DNA of 64,000 nt from Collimonas rhizosphaerae (GTDB taxonomy: Bacteria; Pseudomonadota; Gammaproteobacteria; Burkholderiales; Burkholderiaceae_D), in assembly GCF_038896935.1 (NCBI RefSeq), contig NZ_JBANDC010000001.1, forward strand, positions 124,001 through 188,000, given 5' to 3'. Under the pieces are notes generated by a model. It was not told the origin of the DNA. It did not search any database and saw nothing but the letters and a program-made list of their open reading frames with translations. Below, piece by piece: positions 1 to 7,933 of the stretch. How positions within the stretch are numbered: the stretch's first letter is position 1; each line of letters begins with the position of its first letter. The translations under genes and the position numbers were made by a program.

Positions 1-802
1 CGAACACCAGCAGGATCGCCATCATGGTCAGCACCGAACGGGCGCGTATGCGCTCCATCGCAGTGCCGAAAGCGTTTTCGATAGAGACGTCGAAACGCTG
101 CGCTTCGATATTTTCGTGGGTAAACGCTTGCACGGTCGGCATCGCATTGAGGATTTCGCCAGCCATCGCCGAGGCGTCGGCAACCCGGTCCTGCGACGCC
201 CGCGACAGCTTGCGCACGCGGCGCCCGTACCAGACTATCGGCAGCACCACCAGCGCCAGCATCACCAGGATGATCGCACTCAGCTTGGCGCTGGTGATGA
301 ACAGCATGACCATGCCGCCGGCGAACAGCAGGGCGTTGCGCAAGGCCATCGAAATGCTGGTGCCGACCAGCGCCTGGATCAAGGTGGTGTCGGTGGTGAT
401 GCGCGACAGCACTTCGCCGGTCTTGGTGGTTTCAAAGAACTGCGGGCTCTGCGTGACGACATGCGAATAGACCGCGCTGCGCAGGTCGGCGGTAACCCGC
501 TCGCCCAGCCAGGACACCATGTAGAAGCGCGCCGCGGTAGCTACGCCCAGCACGCAGGCGACGCCGAACAGCGCCAGGAAGTACAGGTCGATATGATTGG
601 CGCCTTGTATGCCGCCGGTGCTGAAGCCGAGGTCGATCATCTGCCGGAATGCATAGGGAATCGCCAGCGTGGCGCCGGCCGCCACCAGCAAGGCCAGGCT
701 GGCCATGACGAATTGCCGTTTATACGGGGCCAGGAAAGGAACCAGCCCGACGAGCGTGCCCAGACTGCTTTTTTGAGGTTCTTTGGAGGTTATGGTTGTC
801 AT
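1..802 (-). CDS. ABC exporter, fused membrane and ATPase subunit (partial, N-terminal part)
   Basis: Only the first 267 residues lie in the window; the gene continues beyond the left edge. The protein starts MTTITSKEPQ and shows a type I ABC exporter transmembrane domain, with hydrophobic spans near residues 30-50, 75-95, 150-190 and about 250 onward, and family-typical stretches such as GERVTADLRSAVYSHV and FFETTKTGEVLSRITTDTTL. The nucleotide-binding domain would lie off the edge, so Walker motifs cannot be checked. The closest family is MsbA-like half-transporters that form homodimers in the inner membrane. The substrate cannot be told from the sequence. The ATG at 802 is the first in-frame start after an AT-rich upstream region. 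Confidence 0.88.
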   Translation of the reverse strand, partial: MTTITSKEPQKSSLGTLVGLVPFLAPYKRQFVMASLALLVAAGATLAIPYAFRQMIDLGFSTGGIQGANHIDLYFLALFGVACVLGVATAARFYMVSWLGERVTADLRSAVYSHVVTQSPQFFETTKTGEVLSRITTDTTLIQALVGTSISMALRNALLFAGGMVMLFITSAKLSAIILVMLALVVLPIVWYGRRVRKLSRASQDRVADASAMAGEILNAMPTVQAFTHENIEAQRFDVSIENAFGTAMERIRARSVLTMMAILLVF

Positions 803-1155
803 GTCTGTTTCGGTGGGGGCGGCGCAATCCGCTGCGAGCTTGGCCTGGCAACGTTGAAGCACGGTGCAGCGGATAGGGCGGAAAAATGTATTTGTGCCAA
901 TATTTTCTGCATTTGTCTTGCAATCAGTTAAGAGACTGGCCGCAGCTTGTCCGCAATATGCATTCTCTTGAACGGGAACTTCAACCGTCAATCGAATATC
1001 GATATACTTTGTACAGCATGCTTAGCTCAGAAGAGCAGTTTGCTAGTGTAGTGGATGTTGCGCGATAGCGCAGGATCTCGATGCAATGGAGCGGACTTGA
1101 ATCCCGGTAGTGGAATGCGTAATTTTTTTAATGATTGCCATCTCAGGAGAATCCT
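803..1155. other. Intergenic region between divergent ABC exporter and egtD
   Basis: This stretch separates divergent genes and so must hold both promoters. It is richer in A and T than the genes around it. No convincing ORF, terminator or known regulatory box was found. The segment at about 1020-1100 contains short D-arm-like and T-arm-like motifs but does not fold as a tRNA (see rejected items). Confidence 0.5.
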
Positions 1156-2118
1156 TTGGCTCAATTGTCGCAAGCGATGCAAAACAGCGTGGCGCCGGAC
1201 GAGATCCAACAGCAGCTGGCGGCCGGCCTGCTGGCGGCGCACGCGCACACCTCTCCCAAATATCTCTACGATGTCCTTGGTTCACGGCTGTTCGCCGCGA
1301 TTTGCGAACTGCCTGAATATTATCCGACCCGCACCGAAGCGGCGATTTTCACGCAGCATGAGCAGCAGATTGCCGCCGCGATCGGGCCGGGTTCGGTCTT
1401 TATCGACCTGGGAGCGGGCAATTGCAGCAAGGCTGCCCGGCTGTTCCCGAGCCTGCAGCCCCGGCAGTATGTGGCGGTCGATATCTCCGTGCAGTTCGTG
1501 GCGGAAGCGGTGAATGCGCTGCAGCAGCAGTTCCCGCAGATCAGGATGACTTGCCTGGGCATGGACTTTTCTGCCGAACTTGAACTGCCGGCGGCGCTGG
1601 ACATGCACCATCGCCAGTTCTTTTATCCGGGATCGTCGATAGGCAATTTTGCACCGCTGGAGGCATTGATGTTCCTGCGACGGATTCGCAAGGCCATGGC
1701 CGGCAGCCAGAGCGGTTTGCTGATCGGGGTTGACCTGATCAAGGACAAAGCGATCCTGGACGCCGCTTACGACGATTCGCTGGGCGTCACCGCGGCGTTC
1801 AACCTGAATCTGCTGCATCATTTGAATCGTTTGCTGGATGCCGATTTCCGGCCGGCAGACTGGCGCCACTGCGCTTTCTATAATAGCGGCCAGTACCGCG
1901 TAGAAATGCATCTGGAAGCCAAACGCGAGCTCACCGTCCACTGGCAGGGTGGCGGCGAGCGGCGGTTTGCGCGCGGCGAGCGCATCCATACCGAAAGCAG
2001 CCATAAATATACCCGCCAGGGATTTATCGACATGCTGCAGCTGGCCGGCTTCAGCGCCGTGCAGACCTGGTCCGATCCCGACAACTGGTTCATGGTCTGC
2101 CATGCCCAGGCCGCCTGA
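1156..2118 (+). CDS. egtD: L-histidine N(alpha)-methyltransferase (ergothioneine biosynthesis)
   Basis: EgtD trimethylates the alpha-amino group of histidine with three S-adenosylmethionines to make hercynine, the first step of ergothioneine synthesis in the cytoplasm. The 320-residue product has the SAM-binding motif VFIDLGAGNCSKAARLF in the first third and the substrate-pocket motif IHTESSHKYT near the C-terminus, both typical of the family. Length is normal for EgtD. I chose the TTG at 1156 because AGGAGA at 1145-1150 sits 5 bases upstream; a longer TTG start at 1135 has no such site, and the first ATG is at 1177. The next gene, egtB, follows after 25 bases and probably shares the transcript. 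No egtA, egtC or egtE is visible, so the later lyase step must be encoded elsewhere. Confidence 0.93.
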   Translation: MAQLSQAMQNSVAPDEIQQQLAAGLLAAHAHTSPKYLYDVLGSRLFAAICELPEYYPTRTEAAIFTQHEQQIAAAIGPGSVFIDLGAGNCSKAARLFPSLQPRQYVAVDISVQFVAEAVNALQQQFPQIRMTCLGMDFSAELELPAALDMHHRQFFYPGSSIGNFAPLEALMFLRRIRKAMAGSQSGLLIGVDLIKDKAILDAAYDDSLGVTAAFNLNLLHHLNRLLDADFRPADWRHCAFYNSGQYRVEMHLEAKRELTVHWQGGGERRFARGERIHTESSHKYTRQGFIDMLQLAGFSAVQTWSDPDNWFMVCHAQAA

Positions 2119-2143
2119 ACCAAAACCTCCAGACAGGAACGCG

Positions 2144-3346
2144 ATGCACAAGCTGGCGAAAGCTTTTTCCACGGTACGCGACCAGACTTGCCGGCTGGTG
2201 CAGCCGCTGTCGGCAGAAGATTGCTGCGTACAATCGATGCCCGACGCCAGCCCTGCGAAATGGCACCTGGCGCATACCACCTGGTTTTTTGAAACCTTTA
2301 TCCTGGAGCGGTTCGAGACTGGTTTCCAGCCGTTTCATCCTGCTTTCCGGGTACTCTTCAATTCGTATTACGAAGGCGTGGGCGAGCAGCATCCGCGCGC
2401 ACAGCGCGGCCTGGTGACCCGGCCCGCCTTGAGCGAAGTGCTGGCTTATCGGCAAAACGTCGATCAACGGCTGCTGGCGTTGCTGGGACAAACGCTGGCG
2501 CCGGAGCAAGCGCAGCAGTTGTCGGCGCTGGTCGAGCTCGGATTGCAGCACGAGCAGCAGCACCAGGAATTGTTGCTGACCGATATCAAGCATCTGCTAG
2601 CCATGAATCCTTTGCTGCCGCCTTACCTGGCGTCGAATGCGATGGCGGAAGCCAGCAACGGCGGCAACCCGGCGGCAGCCTTGTCATGGCAGCCGTTCGA
2701 GGCCGGGATTGTCGAGATCGGGCATGCCGGGCAAGGGTTTTTCTTCGATAACGAAACGCCGCGCCACCGGCAGTTTGTCGAACCGTTTTCGATGGCGTCG
2801 CGGTTGGTCAGCAATGGCGAATACCTGGCGTTCGTGGAAGACGGCGGCTACCGGAATCCCTTGCTGTGGCTGGCCGCCGGCTGGGAATGGGTGCAACAGC
2901 AAAAGCTGTCGCGGCCGCTGTACTGGCAGACCGCGCATGCGCAATTCGATTCCGCCTGGCGCGAATTCACCTTGAACGGCTTGCAGCCGCTGGCCTTGCA
3001 TGAAGCGGCCACCCATCTTTCCTTTTTCGAAGCCGAGGCTTATGCGCGCTGGGCAGGCGCCCGCCTGCCCACCGAGGCGGAATGGGAGCGCGCGGCGGCG
3101 AGCCAGTCGGCAGATTATTTCGGCGTGGCGTGGCAATGGACCACCAGCAGTTACGCACCGTATCCCGGCTACGTCGCCTTGCCGGGCGCGGTGGGCGAAT
3201 ACAACGGCAAGTTCATGGTGAACCAGTATGTGCTGCGCGGCTCTTCCTGCGCCACGCCGGATGGCCACGCGCGCCTGAGCTACCGCAATTTTTTCCCGGC
3301 CACCGCGCGCTGGCAATTCAGCGGGATCCGCCTGGCGCGTTCCTAG
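2144..3346 (+). CDS. egtB: Ergothioneine sulfoxide synthase, short form
   Basis: EgtB is a non-haem iron enzyme that joins a thiol donor to hercynine with oxygen to form a sulfoxide. The 400-residue product has an N-terminal DinB-like domain with iron-ligand candidates in HLAH (residues 41-44) and HEQQH (about 135-139), then a formylglycine-generating-enzyme-like C-terminal domain ending in GIRLARS. The start ATG follows GACAGGAA. The C-terminal domain looks shortened: only about 15 residues separate TEAEWERAA from WQWTTSSYAPYPGY, where classical EgtB has a longer loop and a VWEWT motif. The TAG stop codon (3344-3346) is formed by the left TA and first G of an inserted repeat element. This placement is seen directly; how it affected the original C-terminus is unknown. 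Confidence 0.92.
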   Translation: MHKLAKAFSTVRDQTCRLVQPLSAEDCCVQSMPDASPAKWHLAHTTWFFETFILERFETGFQPFHPAFRVLFNSYYEGVGEQHPRAQRGLVTRPALSEVLAYRQNVDQRLLALLGQTLAPEQAQQLSALVELGLQHEQQHQELLLTDIKHLLAMNPLLPPYLASNAMAEASNGGNPAAALSWQPFEAGIVEIGHAGQGFFFDNETPRHRQFVEPFSMASRLVSNGEYLAFVEDGGYRNPLLWLAAGWEWVQQQKLSRPLYWQTAHAQFDSAWREFTLNGLQPLALHEAATHLSFFEAEAYARWAGARLPTEAEWERAAASQSADYFGVAWQWTTSSYAPYPGYVALPGAVGEYNGKFMVNQYVLRGSSCATPDGHARLSYRNFFPATARWQFSGIRLARS

Positions 3347-3589
3347 GGCCTGTTAACATTTAATTTGGGAGGTGCGTTCAAACCAAAACGTGTGCTGGCA
3401 AGCCATGCAACGCCGCCAGCGCACGTTTTGGTTTGAACCCTCCGGGAACGGCTGCAGGCGTCGCATGCCGTTGTTGTCCGGGGCGGCCATCCGCTCCTTG
3501 CCGTAGCACCGCTACGTCGCGTCGTCATGCCTAGGCCTGCAACGCCTGCCGCGCGTTCGCACTCCCAAATTAAATGTTAACAGGCCCTA
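3344..3589. mobile_element. MITE-like palindromic element, family A copy 1
   Basis: A non-coding element lies between the stop codons of convergent egtB and lysR. It runs from GGGCCTGTTAAC at 3346 to its inverse complement ending at 3587, with 26 bp perfect terminal inverted repeats, and is bordered by TA on both sides (3344-3345, 3588-3589). Inside is a second inverted repeat of 24 bases per arm (3376-3399 and 3415-3438, one G-U type mismatch) and a small hairpin CGTAGCACCGCTACG. A second copy is at 14247-14514. The flanking TA fits the target duplication of IS630/Tc1-mariner-type elements; that assignment is inference because no transposase is present. Confidence 0.85.
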
Positions 3590-3597
3590 GTACTGCG

Positions 3598-4521
3598 CTA
3601 GCGCGGACAATTGCCGGGAGCCGGCTGCAGCTTGCTGAGATGCTCGATCAGGAAGTCGACAAATACGCGCACCGCCGGCAGCAAACCTCTCTGGGTCGGA
3701 TAGACCACTTGCAGATGGCCGGCCGGCATGCTCCAGTCCGGTAGCACATGCACCAGGCTGCCCTGGTTCATCTCCTCGATGCAATATTCGGTCGGCAGCA
3801 TGGTCAGGCCCAGGCTGCGCAGCGCCGCCCGCTTGCGCAAGGAGAAATCTTCGACCGACAGGCGCGGCTCCGCCACCAGTTCGAAACGTTCCTTGTCCGG
3901 GCCGTCGAGGAACAGGTGGACGCGGCGGTCGCGCTCGACCGCGCCCAGGAACGGCAGTTTGGCCAGGTCGCGCGGATGCCGCAGGGGCGCGTAGCGCGAT
4001 ATCAGTTCCGGCGTCGCTACCAGCACACCGGAGGCGGCGCGCAGGCGCCTGGTGGCCAGGTTCGGATCTTCGTCCTCGGGCGCTCTTACCCGCACCGCCA
4101 CATCCACGCCTTCTTCCAGCAGGTTGACGCGGCGGTTGGTAAACAGCAGGTCGATATTCACCTTCGGATAACGTTCCAGGAAAGCCGGCAACGCCATCGC
4201 CACTTCCGACTGGGCGATCGCCACCACGCAAGTCACCCTGACCGTGCCGCTCGGTTCCGCCAGCGAACTGGTCACCGCCAGTTCCGCCGCTTCGGCCGCG
4301 GCGATCACTACCTGGCAGTGCTGGTAGTAGCGGTTGCCAAGGTCGGTGAGAGAGATGCCGCGCGTATTGCGCTGTAGCAAGCGTGCTCCCAGCCGGCTTT
4401 CCAGTTCCGATATGCGCCTGGACAGGCGCGACTTGGGAATGCCCAGGCTGCGTCCGGCGGCCGTGAACCCACCTTCCTGCACTACATTGGCGAAGAAATA
4501 GAGGTCGTTCAAGTCTTGCAT
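3598..4521 (-). CDS. LysR-family transcriptional regulator, probable azoR regulator
   Basis: The 307-residue product begins MQDLNDLYFFANV and carries the LysR winged helix-turn-helix (GFTAAGRSLGIPKSRLSRRI, about residues 18-37), followed by the effector-binding domain. The start at 4521 is preferred because GGATGA lies just upstream; a start three codons earlier at 4530 is possible. It is divergent from the azoreductase gene at 4710, the usual arrangement for a LysR protein controlling its neighbour. A perfect inverted repeat at 4533-4554 directly in front of the gene is the best operator candidate. The inducer cannot be told from sequence; quinones or electrophiles would fit the neighbour (inference). 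Confidence 0.9.
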   Translation of the reverse strand: MQDLNDLYFFANVVQEGGFTAAGRSLGIPKSRLSRRISELESRLGARLLQRNTRGISLTDLGNRYYQHCQVVIAAAEAAELAVTSSLAEPSGTVRVTCVVAIAQSEVAMALPAFLERYPKVNIDLLFTNRRVNLLEEGVDVAVRVRAPEDEDPNLATRRLRAASGVLVATPELISRYAPLRHPRDLAKLPFLGAVERDRRVHLFLDGPDKERFELVAEPRLSVEDFSLRKRAALRSLGLTMLPTEYCIEEMNQGSLVHVLPDWSMPAGHLQVVYPTQRGLLPAVRVFVDFLIEHLSKLQPAPGNCPR

Positions 4522-4532
4522 GATAATCATCC

Positions 4533-4554
4533 ATTGTTCTGTATGTAGAACAAT
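4533..4554. promoter_or_regulatory. Palindromic operator candidate in front of lysR
   Basis: ATTGTTCT-gtatgt-AGAACAAT is a perfect 8 bp inverted repeat with a 6 bp spacer and contains the T-N11-A pattern of LysR sites. It lies within 12-33 bases of the lysR start codon. A related half-site, TAGTTCTATTT, occurs at about 4574-4584. Autoregulation and divergent control of azoR are inferred. Confidence 0.6.
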
Positions 4555-4709
4555 ATATCTTGTTTTTGCTATCTAGTTCTATTTTTGAGGCGGGGGTAGG
4601 ATGGCGTCAATGGTTCAGGTAACCAGGTAAATCAAACTCTGTTGGCATCGTGATGTACGGATCGCTATAGATTTTGACCCACTCTTAATTTAATCGAACG
4701 GCATATATC

Positions 4710-5327
4710 ATGAAACTCTTACATATTGATTCCAGCATCCTCGGCGACGCTTCGGCCTCGCGCCAACTGACCCGCGAAGTAGTGGCGACGCTGCAAGCAG
4801 CGGATTCCGACCTTGAACTGACTTACCGCGACCTTAGCAAAGACGTCACTGCCCATTTGAGCGGCGCCACCTTCGCTGCCAAGGGCACGCCAGCGGAAAA
4901 ACGCAATCTGTCGCAAAAGCTGGAAGTGGAGCTAAGCGAAGCGATCCTCAATGAATTCATGGCAGCCGATGTGATCGTGCTCGGCGCACCAATGTACAAC
5001 TTCAGCGTGCCGACCCAGCTCAAGGCATGGATCGACCAGATCAGCATCGCCGGCGTCACTTTCCGCTACAGCGAAAAGGGCCCGGAAGGCCTGGCCACAG
5101 GCAAGCGCGTCGTGATCGTGTCGACTTCCGGCGGCAAGCATGCAGGCAGCCCTACTGGCGTCGCCCATGAAGACTATTTGAAATTGGTGTTCGGTTTCCT
5201 CGGGATTACCGATATCGACGTGGTTCGCGCCGACGGCCTAGCCTACAGTCCTGAAGCGAAAGAAGCCGGCTTTGCGGCAGCGCGTGCACGTATCAGCGAC
5301 CTGACCAGCGCAGTGGCAATGGCCTGA
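4710..5327 (+). CDS. azoR: FMN-dependent NADH:azoreductase / quinone reductase
   Basis: The 205-residue product is a flavodoxin-fold AzoR, which reduces quinones and azo compounds with two electrons from NADH using bound FMN. Evidence is MKLLHIDSSILGDASASRQL at the N-terminus (the phosphate-binding loop of the family), APMYNFSVPTQLKAWIDQI in the middle and the VSTSGG loop. Length matches the family. No clear ribosome site precedes the ATG, but the N-terminus aligns with known family starts. The gene is divergent from the LysR gene and ends in a good terminator, so it is probably a single-gene unit. Confidence 0.92.
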   Translation: MKLLHIDSSILGDASASRQLTREVVATLQAADSDLELTYRDLSKDVTAHLSGATFAAKGTPAEKRNLSQKLEVELSEAILNEFMAADVIVLGAPMYNFSVPTQLKAWIDQISIAGVTFRYSEKGPEGLATGKRVVIVSTSGGKHAGSPTGVAHEDYLKLVFGFLGITDIDVVRADGLAYSPEAKEAGFAAARARISDLTSAVAMA

Positions 5328-5344
5328 TCGACAGGGCTGAAATG

Positions 5345-5374
5345 AAAAAACCGCTACCTGGTAGCGGTTTTTTT
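5345..5374 (+). terminator. Rho-independent terminator after azoR
   Basis: The stem AAAAAACCGCTAC / GTAGCGGTTTTTT with a CTG loop is followed by a run of T residues, 18 bases after the azoR stop. The A-tract on the left means it could also act on the opposite strand. Confidence 0.88.
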
Positions 5375-5411
5375 ACGCCTGCTATATTTAGCCCGCGCAG
5401 AAGAAATGATA

Positions 5412-5451
5412 GCGCGGCCGGACATCATGGGTAACTGAGGTCCGGCCGCGC
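5412..5451. terminator. Strong inverted repeat downstream of leuA
   Basis: GCGCGGCCGGAC and GTCCGGCCGCGC form a perfect 12 bp stem around a 16-base loop. A second stem, CCTGCCGCG / CGCGGCAGG, lies at about 5499-5523. Both follow the leuA stop on the minus strand. Neither has a strong U-run, so they may be weak terminators or mRNA 3' ends. Confidence 0.5.
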
Positions 5452-5543
5452 CGATGAAAGCATGTAGTACGGTAATACCCAGCCTGCACGATACCTGCCT
5501 GCCGCGTGATCGCCGCGGCAGGAGGATTAAAGAAAACTGCTGT

Positions 5544-7250
5544 TTACGCCGCGGCCGCGCTGTTGCCGATTTCCTGGTTGGCGGCCTGGCCGGCGATTTC
5601 AATCTGGCGGTTGACCGCGCTCAGGATCGCCTTGAACGAGGCGGTCAGGGTATTGGCGTCGATGCCGACGCCGAAGCCGGTTGGCGCATCGTTCAGGCGC
5701 AGCTCGATATAGCTGGCGGCCTGGGCGTCGGCGCCGGCGCTGATCGCGTGCTCATGGAAATCCATCAGCTTGATGTCCAGCCCCAGCGCATTGACAAAGG
5801 CGTCGATCGGGCCGTTGCCGTGGCCGCTGGAAGTGTGCTGCTGGCCGTCGCGCACGATGTCGATTTCGATCTTCACCGGCTGCGCCTGGCTGGAATCTTC
5901 GCTCATGCGGTGGCCGCGATACACATATGGCGTTTGCTTGTCCAGGTACTCCTGCTTGAAGATGTCGTAGATGTCGCTGGCGGCAATTTCCTTGCCCGTG
6001 GCGTCGGCCGCTTTCTGGATCGCGCGGCTGAATTCGATCTGCAGGCGGCGCGGCATCGCCAGGCCGTATTCCTGTTCCAGCAGGTAAGCCATGCCGCCTT
6101 TGCCTGACTGGCTGTTGACGCGGATGACGGCGTCGTAGCTGCGGCCGAGATCGGCAGGATCGATGGGCAGGTAGGGGATTTCCCAGATAGCGTCGGCTTT
6201 TTGCGCGGCGAAGCCTTTCTTGATCGCATCCTGGTGCGAACCGGAGAAAGCGGTGAACACCAGGTCGCCGACATACGGATGGCGCGGATGGACCGGGATC
6301 TGGTTGCAGTCTTCGACGCACTGGCGCACTTCGTCGATGTCGGAAAAATCGAGGCCCGGGTTGACGCCCTGGGTGTACAAGTTCAACGCCAGCGTCACCA
6401 GGTCGACATTGCCGGTGCGTTCACCGTTGCCGAACAGGCAGCCTTCAACCCGGTCGGCGCCGGCCATCACGGCCAGCTCGGCGGCGGCGACGCCGGTGCC
6501 GCGGTCGTTATGCGGGTGGACGCTGATGATGGCCGCGTCGCGCCGGGCCAGGTTGCGGTGCATCCATTCGATCTGGTCGGCGAATACGTTCGGCGTGCTG
6601 CATTCGACGGTGGTCGGCAAATTGAGGATGACTTTGCGGGTAGGGCTGGCTTGCCAGGCTTCGACCACGGCGTCGCAGACTTCTTTCGAGAAATCCAGTT
6701 CGGCCATGCTGAAAGTTTCCGGCGAATATTCATAGCGCCATTGCGTTTCCGGGCGGGCGTCGGTCAGTTCCTTGATCAGGCGCGTGCCGGAGACGGCGAT
6801 TTCCTTGACTTCGTCGCGGCTCTTGTCGAACACGATGCGGCGCCAGGCCGGAGCGATCGGATTGTACAAATGGACGATGGCTTGCTTGGCGTCCTGCAGC
6901 GAATCGACGGTGCGGCGGATCAGGTCTTCGCGCGACTGGGTCAGGACGATGATGGTGACGTCGTCCGGGATATGCTTCTCTACGATCAGCTTGCGCACGA
7001 AATCGAAATCGGTTTGCGAACCGGAGGGGAAACCGACTTCGATTTCCTTGAGGCCTATCTTCACCAGCAGCTTGAAGAAGCGTAGCTTGCGGTCGGCGTC
7101 CATCGGTTCGATCAAGGCTTGGTTGCCGTCGCGCAGGTCGGTGCTCATCCAGATCGGCGGAGCGCTGATGACCTGGTTGGGCCAGGTGCGATCGCTTAAT
7201 GGAATCGGCGGGAACGGACGATATTTGACAGCAGGGTTGTGCAACATCAT
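5544..7250 (-). CDS. leuA: 2-isopropylmalate synthase
   Basis: LeuA condenses acetyl-CoA with 2-oxoisovalerate, the first committed step of leucine synthesis. The 568-residue product has the catalytic barrel start MSTDLRDGNQALIEPM, the GFPSGSQTDFDF region, the metal-ligand HPHNDRGTG motif and a C-terminal regulatory domain (from about residue 430), consistent with the longer LeuA type 2 that is feedback-inhibited by leucine. GAGAGG lies 7 bases before the chosen ATG; a second ATG follows immediately. The roughly 440-base leader contains a leucine-rich peptide gene and alternative hairpins, indicating attenuation control by leucyl-tRNA supply. Confidence 0.96.
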   Translation of the reverse strand: MMLHNPAVKYRPFPPIPLSDRTWPNQVISAPPIWMSTDLRDGNQALIEPMDADRKLRFFKLLVKIGLKEIEVGFPSGSQTDFDFVRKLIVEKHIPDDVTIIVLTQSREDLIRRTVDSLQDAKQAIVHLYNPIAPAWRRIVFDKSRDEVKEIAVSGTRLIKELTDARPETQWRYEYSPETFSMAELDFSKEVCDAVVEAWQASPTRKVILNLPTTVECSTPNVFADQIEWMHRNLARRDAAIISVHPHNDRGTGVAAAELAVMAGADRVEGCLFGNGERTGNVDLVTLALNLYTQGVNPGLDFSDIDEVRQCVEDCNQIPVHPRHPYVGDLVFTAFSGSHQDAIKKGFAAQKADAIWEIPYLPIDPADLGRSYDAVIRVNSQSGKGGMAYLLEQEYGLAMPRRLQIEFSRAIQKAADATGKEIAASDIYDIFKQEYLDKQTPYVYRGHRMSEDSSQAQPVKIEIDIVRDGQQHTSSGHGNGPIDAFVNALGLDIKLMDFHEHAISAGADAQAASYIELRLNDAPTGFGVGIDANTLTASFKAILSAVNRQIEIAGQAANQEIGNSAAAA

Positions 7251-7320
7251 GGTAGGCCTCTCTTGGAGCTAGTGATTGTGCTGAAGAAAAAAAGAAACGA
7301 AATGGTGCGGTGGCGGGAGG

Positions 7321-7363
7321 GTTGCCTGGCGGCCACTCGGAAATCAACGCGAGGCCAGGCAAC
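7321..7363 (-). promoter_or_regulatory. Hairpin in the leuA leader
   Basis: GTTGCCTGGC and GCCAGGCAAC form a perfect 10 bp stem around a 23-base loop, roughly 70 bases before the leuA start. On the transcript strand a pyrimidine-rich stretch with TTTCTTTTTTTCTTC follows 25 bases later. It may be the terminator-proximal structure of the attenuator, or a stabilising stem. Confidence 0.45.
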
Positions 7364-7584
7364 CGATCGCTAGCGATAGCAGGAATTGCGCTGGCAAACG
7401 CAAGGCGGCAAGCGTGTTGCTGTAGCAAAAGAAGGTAAGGCGGATTGGCTGGGATTGCATGGAATCGTGCTCTTTAAAATCGAGATCCCTTATCGGAACC
7501 TCAGTTTTACTACCGTTGATTTCTTGACTGGCGCTGGTGTTGCCTGTTGCTGCCAGTGGCGTCCCCGTCAGAACGGGGTCGAGA

Positions 7585-7692
7585 TCATAGTGCGCGTAGT
7601 AGCGATAGCGCTAGTAGCGGCACTAGCAGCATTGCTGGCAGGGCGCCGGCAACGTGCAGTAGAGAGCGGGATTGGATGCGTGTGGAAAACAT
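7585..7692 (-). CDS. leuL: leuA leader peptide (attenuation)
   Basis: A 35-codon ORF begins at the ATG at 7692 and ends in TGA at 7585-7587, in the same direction as leuA. The C-terminal half reads LLVPLLALSLLRAL, and the peptide has 11 leucines, 8 of them in the codon CTA, which is rare in the neighbouring GC-rich genes. This is the hallmark of a leucine attenuator leader, where ribosome stalling at scarce leucyl-tRNA sets the choice of downstream hairpin. CCCCGTTCTGACGGGG (7563-7578) follows the stop codon at once. The segment coding for the leucine run (7619-7630) can pair with 7549-7560, which can in turn pair with 7526-7532. The ATG lies close to the predicted transcript start, so translation may be leaderless or may begin at the in-frame ATG at 7632. 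Confidence 0.75.
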   Translation of the reverse strand: MFSTRIQSRSLLHVAGALPAMLLVPLLALSLLRAL

Positions 7693-7698
7693 GCAGTT

Positions 7699-7728
7699 AA
7701 TGTATGAGATAAAGCCGGACCTTGTCAA
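7699..7728 (-). promoter_or_regulatory. Sigma-70 type promoter of the leuL-leuA unit
   Basis: On the minus strand, TTGACA (7728-7723) and TACATT (7704-7699) are separated by 18 bases. This predicts a transcript start near 7692, at the beginning of the leader peptide. Confidence 0.6.
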
Positions 7729-7795
7729 GCGCCGCTTGCCGCCTGGCTGAAAATACAGCGGAATCGGTGCGGATGTGTGGCCGGGGCAAGCTTTT

Positions 7796-7933
7796 TCAGC
7801 GGCCGAACAAGCCGATCAGGCCGATCACGATCAGGTACAGGGCGATGATGTAGTTCAGCAGGCGCGGGATCGCCAGTATCAATACCCCGGCGATCAGCGA
7901 AACGATGGGGGTCAGGTGCAGGGCGGTAATCAT
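7796..7933 (-). CDS. DUF3096-type small membrane protein
   Basis: A 45-residue ORF starts at 7933 with GGAG 8 bases upstream and ends with TGA at 7796-7798. The product is almost entirely hydrophobic: MITALHLTPIVSLIAGVLIL, then IPRLLNYIIALYLIVIGLIG. The pattern of a glycine-containing hydrophobic span, a short IPRLLNY turn and a second span matches the small DUF3096 family of two-span inner-membrane proteins with unknown function. It is too short for most gene callers. It lies upstream of the leuA promoter on the same strand but is not expected to be cotranscribed with leuA. Confidence 0.75.
   Translation of the reverse strand: MITALHLTPIVSLIAGVLILAIPRLLNYIIALYLIVIGLIGLFGR

Noticed and set aside
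116..931. Long plus-strand ORF antisense to the ABC exporter
   Set aside because: It is a shadow of the exporter gene, with Gln/His/Arg/Gly-rich composition typical of GC-rich antisense frames.
1020..1100. tRNA-like words (AGCTCAG...AGAGCA and GGACTTGAATCCC)
   Set aside because: The D-arm and T-arm look-alikes are about 60 bases apart, no acceptor stem pairs around them and no anticodon stem fits between. A tRNA-scan covariance search would settle it.
3343..3528. Related minus-strand ORFs in the two family A elements (3343-3528 and 14246-14434)
   Set aside because: They are similar only because the elements are repeats. A 14 bp indel breaks the frame between copies, and the sequence is dominated by inverted repeats.
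7386..7700. Plus-strand ORFs antisense to the leuA leader
   Set aside because: They overlap the promoter, leader peptide and hairpins of leuA on the other strand, and have no coding features of their own.
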